A stretch of 64,000 bases of DNA, taken from contig NZ_CP141212.1 of assembly GCF_035610345.1 (NCBI RefSeq), positions 1,865,976 to 1,929,975 of the forward strand. The letters are read 5' to 3'. Shown here in pieces: positions 8,283 to 18,000 of this stretch. The notes beneath the pieces were generated by a model that worked only from the letters and a program-made list of their open reading frames with translations, searched no databases and was not told the origin of the DNA. This stretch comes from Sinorhizobium meliloti (GTDB lineage Bacteria; Pseudomonadota; Alphaproteobacteria; Rhizobiales; Rhizobiaceae). Every line of letters begins with the position of its first letter. The stretch's first letter is position 1. The translations under genes were made by a program, and so were the position numbers.

Positions 8283-9134
8283 TCAGCTGATCTTTGCGGC
8301 CAGCATAGCATCGGCCACCGCTAACGCATCCCTGTTGATTGCGACATCGTGTACCCGAAAAATCGCAGCGCCGGCCGTTCTGAGGAGCGCCGTCGTCGCG
8401 GCGGTACCGACGTCGCGGCCTTCCGCCTCTCGGCCCGTCACCGCGCCGACGAAGCGCTTGCGCGAAGTTCCGACGAGAAGCGGCCGTCGAAACCCATGCA
8501 ACGCCCTGAAGCGTGCCATCAGTTCGAGGTTCTCGTTCGTGTCCTTCGCGAATCCAAAGCCCGGATCGATCACGATCCGTTCCCGCGCCACGCCGGCGTC
8601 GGCGGCGATCTGCAGGGACCGTTCCAGGAAATGGAACTGATCCTCGATCACATCGCTCAGTTTCTCCCGATCGCGTCCGGTATGCATGATGCAGAGCCCC
8701 GCACCCGTTTCGGCCGCCACGGTCGCGATTGCCGGCTCGCGCTGCAACCCGTGCACGTCGTTGACGATGTGGGCGCCGGCGTGAACCGCCAAACGCGCGG
8801 TTTCCGCGCGGTAGGTATCGACCGAGATGACGGCCCGGGACTGCCGCGCGATCGCGGCGATAACGGGCAGAACGCGGGCCTGTTCCTCGTCGGCGCTAAC
8901 CGGTTTGGCGTCCGGTCGCGTGGATTCGCCGCCGATATCCAGGATTTCCGCACCCGCCTCCAGTGCGCGCAGCGCAGCTCTGACAGCAGCGTCGGGATCA
9001 GCGAAGCGCCCGCCGTCGGAAAATGAATCCGGTGTAACATTGATGATCGCCATCAAAACGCCACGCGGGCCCAGTTCGAGATCGCGTCCATGCGCCAATT
9101 GCCAGCGCCAGGGCTGAAATGGATCGTATGTCAT
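8283..9134 (-). CDS. folP: Dihydropteroate synthase
   Basis: This 283-residue enzyme condenses p-aminobenzoate with the pterin pyrophosphate made by FolK and is the sulfonamide target. Visible signatures are MAIINVTPDSFSDGG (pterin site), DIGGESTRPDA, and the C-terminal RVHDV segment. It is the first gene of the folP-folB-folK set. The intergenic space to the divergent DUF922 gene (9135-9330) must hold its promoter. Length is typical. Confidence 0.96.
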   Translation of the reverse strand: MTYDPFQPWRWQLAHGRDLELGPRGVLMAIINVTPDSFSDGGRFADPDAAVRAALRALEAGAEILDIGGESTRPDAKPVSADEEQARVLPVIAAIARQSRAVISVDTYRAETARLAVHAGAHIVNDVHGLQREPAIATVAAETGAGLCIMHTGRDREKLSDVIEDQFHFLERSLQIAADAGVARERIVIDPGFGFAKDTNENLELMARFRALHGFRRPLLVGTSRKRFVGAVTGREAEGRDVGTAATTALLRTAGAAIFRVHDVAINRDALAVADAMLAAKIS

Positions 9135-9330
9135 TGTTCCGGTCCGCAGCTGAACGGTTTGAATTCACCGCCCGTCATGGTGCAAATATATCATTCGAAA
9201 GCAACATGTTATGACGCCTTCCTCACACACCTTGCAAGCTTGTCGACGTCGGTTGGGGCCGATTTGTGTTGCGCTGGCTTTGGCTATGCCCCAAGCTTCA
9301 ATGAAGTTCAACCGGCGAGAACGCGCTTCC

Positions 9331-9966
9331 ATGCCCCGACTACACATCCCGCTGCGTGCAGCCCTGGTCGCATTGCTCGTCGGAGTCCCGTTCGGCAATG
9401 CCTCGGGCGAAACACTGATCAGCAAGAGAATCTCCTACTTCTCGATCGGCGGGCGCACGGCCGCAGAACTCGACAAGGCGCTTTCGGCGTCCGGCCCTAT
9501 GATGAAGAGCACCGGGACGCGGCATCCGGGCGCCACCCGGATCAAGTTCGGCGGCACGGTCACCTATGTTAGTCGCGACGACCGCTGCGCGGTGGGCTCG
9601 GCCAAAGTCACGCTCAACACGCGCATCATTCTGCCACGCTGGAAGTATCGTCGACAGGCGGGCCGCGATCTGGCCCTGGTCTGGGACACGCTGGCGAGCG
9701 ACATCAAGCGGCACGAGGAACGCCATGCGGAGATCGCGCGCATCCACGCGCGCCAAATGGAAAAGGCACTGCTTTCACTGAAAGCCGAGGACAGTTGCGA
9801 GCGCATGCAGGCCCGGGTAGCGGAAGTAAGCGCCGAAGAAGTCGAGCGGCACGACAAGGACCAGGCGCGCTTCGACCGCACCGAGGCGGCGAATTTCGAC
9901 CGGCGGATGATCCGGTTGCTGCAATACCGCCTCGAAAGCCTGAAGAAGAACGCCAAGGCCCGCTGA
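9331..9966 (+). CDS. DUF922-family secreted protein with HEERH motif
   Basis: This protein of about 211 residues has an N-terminal signal peptide and a helical domain carrying the zinc-metalloprotease-like motif HEERHAEIAR. This matches the DUF922 family, predicted Zn-dependent proteases of unknown substrate. A paired cysteine (DDRCA and DSCER) suggests an extracytoplasmic disulphide. The second half is strongly charged and helical. The start is uncertain: ATGs at 9301 and 9331 both give acceptable signal peptides and neither has a strong Shine-Dalgarno. I chose 9331. The gene is divergent from folP and probably monocistronic. Confidence 0.75.
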   Translation: MPRLHIPLRAALVALLVGVPFGNASGETLISKRISYFSIGGRTAAELDKALSASGPMMKSTGTRHPGATRIKFGGTVTYVSRDDRCAVGSAKVTLNTRIILPRWKYRRQAGRDLALVWDTLASDIKRHEERHAEIARIHARQMEKALLSLKAEDSCERMQARVAEVSAEEVERHDKDQARFDRTEAANFDRRMIRLLQYRLESLKKNAKAR

Positions 9967-10299
9967 TGGCGTGAGGCAGGCCGTGCATCGCCGCGGCGCG
10001 AAGCGCGGGACCGTGTCTGCGCTTTCGATCGGAATACCCCAAAGAAACGGTGGGATATAGTTTCCGCTTCAGAAGAAAACGCCGGGAACCCACAGTATTT
10101 TACTGGCGGAATCTAGTGATAGCGGGGCGCAGCCGACTCAGCTATATTAAAATCATGCAACGAGCGGAGGAACCGAAGTTCAACTGCTCGATGAAGTTGA
10201 CATTGGATTGCGGATCAATACCGAGATCTCGCGTTTTAGTGGCAACCGGCGTGAGTTTGGCTTCGTCGTCTTCGGCTATTGCAGCATTATCCGGACGAT

Positions 10300-10413
10300 G
10301 AGGCAGCACAGGTTCTCCTGGCGTGTCCTGGTGCGGCAGATGTTCCCTCCCTCATCTGCATGCGATGCGCCCTCCTAGCCTCGCTTGTCGATTGACCGGC
10401 GAGGCTTTTTTTT
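10300..10413 (+). ncRNA. Candidate trans-acting small RNA with C-rich loop
   Basis: The 3' end is well defined. A 7-bp hairpin (arms 10336-10342 and 10353-10359) displays a 10-nt loop, TTCCCTCCCT. It is followed by a terminator hairpin (arms 10377-10384 and 10399-10406) with a run of eight T residues. The linker also contains CCCTCC. Loops of this kind, able to pair with Shine-Dalgarno sequences, are characteristic of several alphaproteobacterial sRNA families. The 5' end given is a guess, since no promoter is clear. The alternative is simply a long 3' untranslated region of the DUF922 mRNA. Confidence 0.5.
10377..10413 (+). terminator. Intrinsic terminator of the candidate sRNA
   Basis: Eight-base arms AGCCTCGC and GCGAGGCT enclose a 14-nt loop and run directly into T8. 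The T-run is on the plus strand only, so it does not serve the minus-strand ferredoxin gene. Confidence 0.85.
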
Positions 10414-10437
10414 GCAACGACGGCCCGTTCGAGCCGA

Positions 10438-10758
10438 TCAGGCCTGGCGCTCGGGGACATGAACGACAAGCCCGTCCAGAGCTTCGCTCATCTTGATCTG
10501 ACAGGAGAGACGCGAGGTCGGACGCACGTCGTAGGCGAAGTCCAGCATATCCTCTTCCATCGCTTCCGGCGTGCCGACCTGCGCCGCCCAGGCCTCGTCG
10601 ACATAGACATGACAGGTGGCGCAGGCACAGGCCCCGCCGCACTCCGCCTCGATCCCGGGGACCGAATTGCGAACCGCATTCTCCATGACCGTGGAGCCGT
10701 TCTCGACATCGAGTTCGTGGCGCGCGCCGTCAAAGGCTACGATCGTAAGTTTTGTCAT
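10438..10758 (-). CDS. 2Fe-2S ferredoxin (adrenodoxin / FdVI type)
   Basis: This 106-residue electron carrier has cluster cysteines C40, C46, C49 and C86 in the CX5CX2C...C pattern of vertebrate-type ferredoxins ([15 protein letters not shown] and RLSCQI). C44 is an extra, non-ligand cysteine. Such ferredoxins serve monooxygenases or iron-sulphur assembly; the neighbours do not say which applies here. The gene appears monocistronic. It faces the candidate sRNA tail to tail. Confidence 0.92.
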   Translation of the reverse strand: MTKLTIVAFDGARHELDVENGSTVMENAVRNSVPGIEAECGGACACATCHVYVDEAWAAQVGTPEAMEEDMLDFAYDVRPTSRLSCQIKMSEALDGLVVHVPERQA

Positions 10759-11156
10759 TTTTCTTTCCGGAACGAATTGAGGGGCCGGCCGGCTGGCACA
10801 GGGCTTGTCAGGACTAGGCGGTGCCCCGGCTTTGAATTCAGGGCACGTTCTTCCAACAAATCAACCGGCCAGTCAACACGATGCGGCCGGTCCGCACAGC
10901 CTCAAATTGCCGCGGCGGTCGGGCAGATCGCGTTTAATGATAGGTTTTAAGCCATCCCGCCCAAAAGTGCGCAGCGGTTTTGGGACAACGACATGCACAA
11001 TAACGACAAGCTGCAGCCAGATCACGTTCATGTTTCCAGGTCAGGGTCGACCTACATGAGCGTGACCGGCCCCAAAAAGTTAGAGCGGGATGCGGGCGGA
11101 AAACCGCGCCCGCTTTCCTCACCCCGCCCTTGCGCCCGATAAGTGCGCGCTTCAGG
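10759..11156. other. Intergenic region, ferredoxin / Hpt gene
   Basis: This 398-bp gap holds the ferredoxin promoter on the left and a rhizobial interspersed repeat in the middle and right. No gene is supported here. Confidence 0.5.
10948..11130. repeat. Rhizobial interspersed repeat, inverted pair
   Basis: The right arm (11085-11126) begins GCGGGATGCGGGCGGAAAAC and folds into a GC-rich hairpin closed by CCCCGC. The left arm (10950-10978), read on the opposite strand, contains the related AAAACCGC-TGCGCAC-TTT core. Elements with this GCGGGATGCGGGCGGAAAACC start are very common between rhizobial genes. I recognise the motif but cannot assign a formal family name. Confidence 0.45.
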
Positions 11157-11525
11157 TCAACGGCAGAGTTTCAGAACGAAGAGCTCAGCCTCGAGAACGG
11201 CAGCGCCGAGAGCGCTCCGCAGAGCAGCATCGGCGGGACATGTCTCGATGGCGGCTGCAGCCTCGGCGACCGCGACCGCACCGACCGCGAGAGCCGCCCC
11301 CTTCAGACGGTGGGCTTCCTGGCTGCAGGCCTCTGCGTCACGTTCCGCCATCTCGGCCATCGCCTGGCGTGCCTGACGCGCAAAGAGCTTCAGAACCTCG
11401 GTCTCGAGCGCCGTGTCCCCCATCGTCTGTTTGTAGAGATGCGCAAGGTCGATGGGATTCCTGCTGGAGGGAGTGGAACTTGCGGGGATGTCCGGTGCCT
11501 CGAAGGCTATCTTGAGTGCCGCCAT
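11157..11525 (-). CDS. Hpt-domain histidine phosphotransfer protein
   Basis: This 122-residue protein is essentially one Hpt domain. The phosphoacceptor is His72 in the motif EAHRLKGAALAVGA. The rest is a four-helix pattern. Hpt proteins shuttle phosphate between hybrid kinases and response regulators. The partner is not encoded nearby, although a hybrid kinase (cckA) and a SixA-like phosphohistidine phosphatase occur elsewhere in the window. The start at 11525 is the ATG of MAALKIAF, preceded by AGGAAG. The upstream in-frame extension to 11624 lacks support. Confidence 0.82.
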   Translation of the reverse strand: MAALKIAFEAPDIPASSTPSSRNPIDLAHLYKQTMGDTALETEVLKLFARQARQAMAEMAERDAEACSQEAHRLKGAALAVGAVAVAEAAAAIETCPADAALRSALGAAVLEAELFVLKLCR

Positions 11526-12029
11526 GGGCTCGCTTCCTACAATCGATTTCGCGTAAATAATCGCACCGTTTTCAAACAGGATTATCGGTGCGCGGCACTG
11601 CCATTGACCTAAAACGCGGCGCAATGGAGGCAGAAAAATTGAGGAAATGGTTAACGACCATTAAACCGGCTGATTCCCTTGGCTTTTCGGGTCCCGAGGG
11701 CTCGCTTCCGTTAAGAAATCATTAGGATTTTAATGAATGGGGAACGCTCATAATTGTAAGAGCCCGGCTAATGTGTCACTACGATACGATTAGGAACGGG
11801 TCCGTATATGAAAATGGCAACTGTTCCGGTGGATAAGCTGCGTCCCAAGGTGTCGCAGGACATAGGCTGCGGCTATCCATCGAGGCGATATAATGGGTGA
11901 TCAGTCAATCTGTGGCTTCGTTGCGAAGCTTGGACCTTGCGGTCACCGCCCTGGTTCGGATGTTCCGCTGGGCACCTGGCGGCACAGGAAGACGGCCATC
12001 ATCGGGCAATAGTAGTGAGGCGTATCCGT
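11526..12029. other. Divergent intergenic region, Hpt / rgsE
   Basis: This 504-bp region is AT-rich between about 11640 and 11800, so it probably holds both divergent promoters. It contains TTAAGAAATCATTAG at 11711-11725, one base short of the CtrA consensus, and TTAA-N6-TTAA near 11651. A 30-codon frame (11808-11900) starting MKMATVPVDK has only a weak, distant ribosome binding site and is not called. Confidence 0.4.
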
Positions 12030-15000
12030 ATGGCGACGAAGAAGACCAACGAGTCGATCGACGAAAAGGCGTTCCAGGCGCTGGAAGCTGCCCTGAAGAT
12101 CGACTTTGACGACCTGAAGTCGGCCTTGAACGACGAGACTTCCCTGGACGAGCCGGTGCCGGAAAGTGTGTCCGAGAGCGCCCGCCAGGCCGCCGGTTCC
12201 GGTGAGGCCCGCGCCGCACGAACGCAACAGGAAGCTGCGAAGCCCGCGCGCGGCGCCGAAGCACCGCGCAGTTTTGCGAGCGAAATGGCTCCGAAGCAGC
12301 CCCCCCTGGCGCCGGCCAACGATGACACGCGCAAATCCCCAGCCGCCATGCTGCGCTCGCTGGAGGTCCGCTCGAGCCGCGCGGCAATCCGGGTCGCTGC
12401 GATCGTCTCGCTGGTCTGGACAGTGGCCGGACTCGGCGTCGCCCACCTTCTTTATGCGCCCGGGATCTGGCAGATCCGCTCTCTCGGCGATCTCGCGGCA
12501 ATGCCTGGAGCGATCGGCATCCTGCTCGGCATCGCCCTGCCCGTCATGCTCTTCTTCTCCTTCGCGATCATGATCGCGCGTGCTCAGGAACTGCGCAGCG
12601 CCGCGCGTTCGATGGCCGAGGTCGCGATGCGCCTCGCCGAGCCGGAAACCAATGCCGCCGACCGCGTCATGACGGTCGGTCAGGCCGTGCGCCGCGAAGT
12701 CTCGGCGATGAACGAGGGCATCGAGCGCACCATCGCCCGGGCAACCGAGCTCGAAGCGCTCGTGCATTCGGAAGTCAGCGCACTCGAGCGCAGCTACAGC
12801 GAAAACGAACTGCGTGTCCGCACGCTCGTCCAGGAGCTCGGTCTCGAACGCGAAGCGATCATCGGCCATTCGGACCGGATCCGCACGGCTATCGCTGGCG
12901 CGCATACCAAGCTGAAGGACGATCTCGAAACTGCAAGCGAGGACATTGCGTCGCGCATCGCCGTTTCCGGGGAGGCCTTCGCTTCGCTCATCGATACCCG
13001 GGCCGCGGCACTTACCGACAAATCGGACCATGCGCTCGAAAATCTGAGCACCATGCTGACCACGCGGACCGACGCATTGCTTTCGGGCCTTACGACCGCC
13101 GGAGTGGCGCTCAGCAACGAGTTCGACGCGCGTCTCGATGCACTCAGCGATAACTTGACGCAGCGTGGCGAGCAGTTGCTCAGCCAGTTCGAAACCCGTG
13201 CCTCGACGCTCGACGCCAATACCGAGAAGCTCAACGCCGCCCTGAACGAACGCGCCCGTCAGCTCAACGAGACGCTGATCGCCCGCACACGTGACCTCAA
13301 TGAGAGCCTCAGGATAGGCCAGCAGGCGATTTCCGGCGGTCTCGACGACGTGCTTTCCTCGCTCAACTCGGCCCTTGACGAAAAAGGAGCGAGCTTCCGC
13401 CAGAGCCTCAAGTCGAGCGCCGACGACGCCATCATGGATCTCGATCTGCGCGGCGGCTTTTTCGAGGAAAAGCTGCAGACGACGGTCGGCCAGCTGGCAA
13501 GCGCCTTCGACGAACGCTTCCACGAATTTGCAAGCGCCTTCGACAAGCGGGCCAGCCAGCTCGACACCAAGCTCATGGAAAGCCTCCACCGGATCAACGA
13601 GACCGTTTCCGGCGGCTCGGAGGCGATCGGCGGCGCCCTTGACAGCAGTGTGGACAAGATCAATTCGGCGCTGTCCGACCAGTCGCTCACCCTGGCAACG
13701 GCGCTCGGCGCGACGCAGGACTTCATTGAGGAGACGATCGGCAGCCGCACCTCCGAGCTCAGCAGCCTGATCGGCAACGCGCACAACCGCATCGAGAGCG
13801 TGCTTTCCGACAAGACCGGCTCGCTGATGGGCGCGCTGACTGAAGCGCAGGAGCGCATCGAGAACGGCTTCGGCCAGCGTGCCGATGCGCTTGCCAACGC
13901 GCTGACGGCGAGCGAGCGAAGCCTGACGGACGGACTCGACTCCCGTACATCCGCCTTCATCGAAGGCTTGCAGTCTGCTCATGCCCGCATCGAGCAGACT
14001 CTTACCGGCTCCACCGACGAGATCACGAGCGCGATCGCCGCAAGCCAGCATCGGCTCGACAACACGCTTTCGGAACGTACCGCCGCGCTGTCGACCGCCC
14101 TCGCCTCAGGAACAAGCGTCATCGAAAGTACCGTCGGAGGCACAGCAGACCGGCTTGAGCGTGTCCTTTCCGAGCGCGGGCAGTCGATCACCGACGCACT
14201 GTCCAACCAGACAGCGGCGCTCGACGGCGTGCTCGCCGAGCGCGCGACGCAAATCAATTCCACCATGTCGGCCCGCGCAAGCGAAATGGCTGACTCGCTC
14301 AGCCGTCATGCCGAGGACGTCGCCGACAGCCTGACTTTCCGCGCCATGGCGGTCGCCGAGACCATGACCGACCGCGTCGGGGAGATCGAAAACAAGCTTT
14401 CGCAAAGCGTCTCCGAAGTCGCCGAAAACCTGGGCGGCCGCGTCAGCCTGATCGCCGATACGCTCACCGATACCAGCGCCCGCATTGCCGAGGACCTGAG
14501 CAGCCGAGTCGGAAAGATTTCCGAGACGCTGGCCGGTACCAGCGCCGAGATTGCGGAAGCGCTTACCGCCCGCACGTCGGAAGCAACCGCTTCGCTTGCC
14601 GGAAAAGCGGCCGAGATCGAACAGACGCTCACCGGCAGGGCCTCGCACCTGCGCGATACGCTGACGACGACGCACGACCAGATCCGTTCGACGCTCGACG
14701 ACCGGATCACGGCGATCAACCTTGCCGTCGGCCAAGGCCGCGAGCAGCTGGAAGAACTGCTCTCGGATCAGTCCATGGCGATGGCAACGACCCTGGCGAC
14801 TAGCGCCAGCATGCTGGAAATGTCGCTGGAAGAGCGCCAGGCATCGATCGCCGGTGCGATCGAGCGCAGCACCGAGGCGCTCGCCGCCCGCACGTCGGAA
14901 GCAACCGCATCGCTTGCCGACAAGGCCACCGAGATCGATCGGACGCTCTCCGGCAAGGCCGCGCAACTGCGCGATACGCTGGCGACCACCCATGAGCAAT

Positions 15001-18000
15001 TGCGCACGACCCTCGACGATCGGATCAACACCATCAACCTCTCGGTTGGCCAGGGACGCGAGCGGCTCGAAGAGTTGCTGTCCGACCAGTCGATGGCGAT
15101 GGCCACCACACTGGCGACCAGCGCCAGCATGCTCGAAATGTCGCTGGAAGAGCGCCAGGCATCGATCGCCGGAGCGATCGATCGCAGCGCCGAGGCGCTC
15201 GACTCCCGCATGCGCTCGACGACGGGCGAGATTGCGGAACGTCTGGCCGAAACAGCCGATCAGATCAGTCTGGCGGCCGACACGCTCACCAACCGCGTCG
15301 ACATTTCGATCAGCGGCGTCAATAGCCGCCTCGACGAAACCGGCTCGCGCATCGAGACAAGCCTCGGTTCGCTCGAAGAGCGCATCCGCGGCAGCGTCGG
15401 CGACGTCGACGCCATTCTCGGCGAAACCGGCGCACGCATCGAAACGAGCCTCGGCTCCCTCGAAGAGCGCATCCGCGGCAGCGTGGGCGATGTCGACGCC
15501 ATTCTCGGTGATACCGGCGCGCGCATCGAAACGAGCCTCGGCTCCCTCGAGGAGCGCATCCGCGACAGCGTCGGCAGCGTGAATGCGATCGTCGACAATG
15601 CCGGCCAGCGGATCGCCGACAGCCTCGGTGAGCGCGCAGGCGAAATCGACCGGATCAGCGAGGCTGCGGCAACGCGCATATCGACTGCCATCGAAGCCGG
15701 CACGGGCCGGATCGAGGAGCGGCTCGGCACGATGGATCGGGCCCTCAATATCGGCCTCGACAACGTAAACCGCACGATCGAGGGGAAAGCTGCGGCGCTC
15801 GTAACCAGCCTGCGTGGCGCCGTCAGCGACGCCACCCAGGAGATCGACGCGGAAGCCGCGCGGTCGGCCGGGCTCCTGTCCAAGGCGGGCGCCGACTTCG
15901 CGGGTGCGCTCGCCGCGAGCAATGCCGAATTTGCATCGTCGATCGAGCAAACCGCATCGGCCACGGCAGCACGCCACGCCGATCTCGCCCGCTCGGTCGC
16001 GGAAGCCGCGGACACGGCGACCGCCCGATTGGCCTCGACCAACAGCCAGATCGAGACCCATGCCAAGAGCATTCAGCAGAGCCTGACAGAGGCGGAGAAA
16101 GCGCTCGATGCGCGCGGCCAGTCCATCCGCAGCACGCTCGACGAAAGCACCCGCGAACTCAACTCGATGCTTGCCGGGCGCTCGATGGAACTGTCGCGTC
16201 TTCTCGACGAGCAGGCTCGCCCTGTCATCGAACAATACGCCGCCACCGGCAAGGAGGCCGCCGAACGCATCGCTTCCCTCACCCAGGAAAGCGCCGACCG
16301 CCTGCGTGCCGAAAACGCCGCGCTCATCAACGCCATCACCGAACGGACCGGCGAGACGCTCGACGCCATCTCGTTGCGTGCGGAAGAGACCGCCAAGGCG
16401 ATGAAAATGGTCGAGAACCGGCTGCAGTCGACGGCCATGGGCCTGATCGACCAGCTTGCGTCGAGCAATTCGGCGATCGCCACGGTCATCGACCAGGCGA
16501 GCGGCAATCTCGGAGACATGGACCAGCGGCTCGAGGCGACCGCCGCAAAGGTCTCGGAAACGGCGCGGCAAGCCTCCGACATGCTCTCCACCTCGACCCG
16601 CCTGATCGAAGGCAAAGTCGACAAGCTGTCGGACATTTCCTCCTCGACATTGTCGCAGATCGGCGGCATCGTCGGCCGCTTCGAAGACCATTCGAAGGTA
16701 CTCGGACAGGCTTCCGACCTCCTGGCGGCCGCCCAGTCGAACCTGGTGAGCACGCTCGAAGAGCGCCAGGACGCACTTCGGACACTCTCGGTCGGCCTCG
16801 TCCAGCGTTCGGAGGAGATCGAGCGGACCATGCGCGCTCTCGAGGGCTTCGTCGACGGCGCCTTCCAGCGCGCCGAGGAACGCTCCGGTCAGGTTGCCGG
16901 CAATCTGCGCAGCGGGATCCAAACCTCCTTCGCCGATGTGGGCCGACTGCTGTCGAACACCGAACAGCGGGCAACCGAGGCTGCAGAGGCCCTGCGCGAT
17001 ACGCTTGTGAAGGCGAGCGATGAAGCCGCCGCTTCGGTCGAAGGGGTCTTCTCGCAGGCCGAGGAACGTTCACGCCAGATCGCCGACAGACTGCGCTCCG
17101 GCGTCGAGACGTCCTTCGCCGACGCAAACAAGACGCTTTCGCAGGTCGAAGGACGTGCACTCAGCGCCTCCGAAGCCCTGCGGCAGGTCATGGCAAAGAC
17201 CGGCGAGGAAGCCGGCCAGGCGCTCGAAGGCGCGTTCGCCACCGTGGAAGAGCGTGCCAAGGACGCGGCCTCGCGGCTGCGCGGCAGTATCGGTGCGTCG
17301 GTCTCCGACGTCGAGCGTATGCTGGCCGAGAGCGGCAAGAAGTCCGATGGCGTCGCAGCACAGTTGCGCGAAGCCGTCCGCCAGGCGATCGAGGATGCGA
17401 TCGGCCGTTTCAACGGCGCAACCGACGACATCCGTCGTTCCGCCGGCGAAATCCGCAAGGAACTCGACATGACGCGCGAAGAATTGAAGCGCGGCGCCTT
17501 CGACCTTCCGGAAGAGGCCAAGGAAAATGCCGCGCTGATGCGGCGCGCCGTCGGCGAACAGATCAAGGCGCTGCAGGAATTGTCCGAGATCATCGGCAAG
17601 TCTTCCTCGCAGCTCGAAGTCGCCCAGCCGGTTCGCCAGCAGGAAGCCCCCGCTGCCCCGGCCGCCCGCGTTGTCGCGCCACAAGCCGTCGCACCGCAGT
17701 CATCGCTGCCGCAAGCCGCCGTGCCGCAGCCTGCCGCACCGCAGCCGGCTCCGAATGCCGCTCTGCGCGGAAGCCTGGGCATAGAGCAGGCCACCCGCCC
17801 GCTGCAGCCTGCCCGGCCGCCGGCAACGGAGGAACGCGCCGAAGAGGGCGGCGGCTGGATGCGCGATCTCCTGCGCGCGGCTTCCCGCGAGGAAGAGCCC
17901 GCAGCAGCGCGGCCGCGGTCGGCGGAAAGCCAACCGGTCGCAAAAGCCAGCGACAGCCGCAACCCTCGCCATGTGGTCGAGTCGCTGAATTCGCTCTCGG

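Larger units (their letters stand above)
9967..10437. other. Intergenic region with candidate sRNA
   Basis: This is a 471-bp gap between the DUF922 gene and the convergent ferredoxin gene. Its right end holds two consecutive hairpins, the second followed by eight T residues, on the plus strand (see the ncRNA entry). The left 300 bp contain an AT-rich patch near 10140-10155 and a TTGACA at 10197. I could not fit a convincing -10 at correct spacing. No gene is supported. Confidence 0.5.

Noticed and set aside
10160..10376. Plus-strand frame reading QLLDEVDIGLRINTEI and FSWRVLVRQMF upstream of the sRNA terminator
   Set aside because: It looks slightly protein-like, but there is a stop directly upstream, no start with a ribosome site, and no family I can recognise. 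It may be a gene relic but I cannot support it.
11808..11900. 30-codon frame MKMATVPVDK... upstream of rgsE
   Set aside because: The possible ribosome site (AGGA) is 12 nt from the ATG and there is no other support; chance frames of this length are common.
14106..16922. 938-codon open frame antisense to rgsE
   Set aside because: It arises from codon bias in GC-rich, repetitive coding DNA on the other strand. The translated sequence shows no domain, and the sense frame has clear architecture and a terminator.
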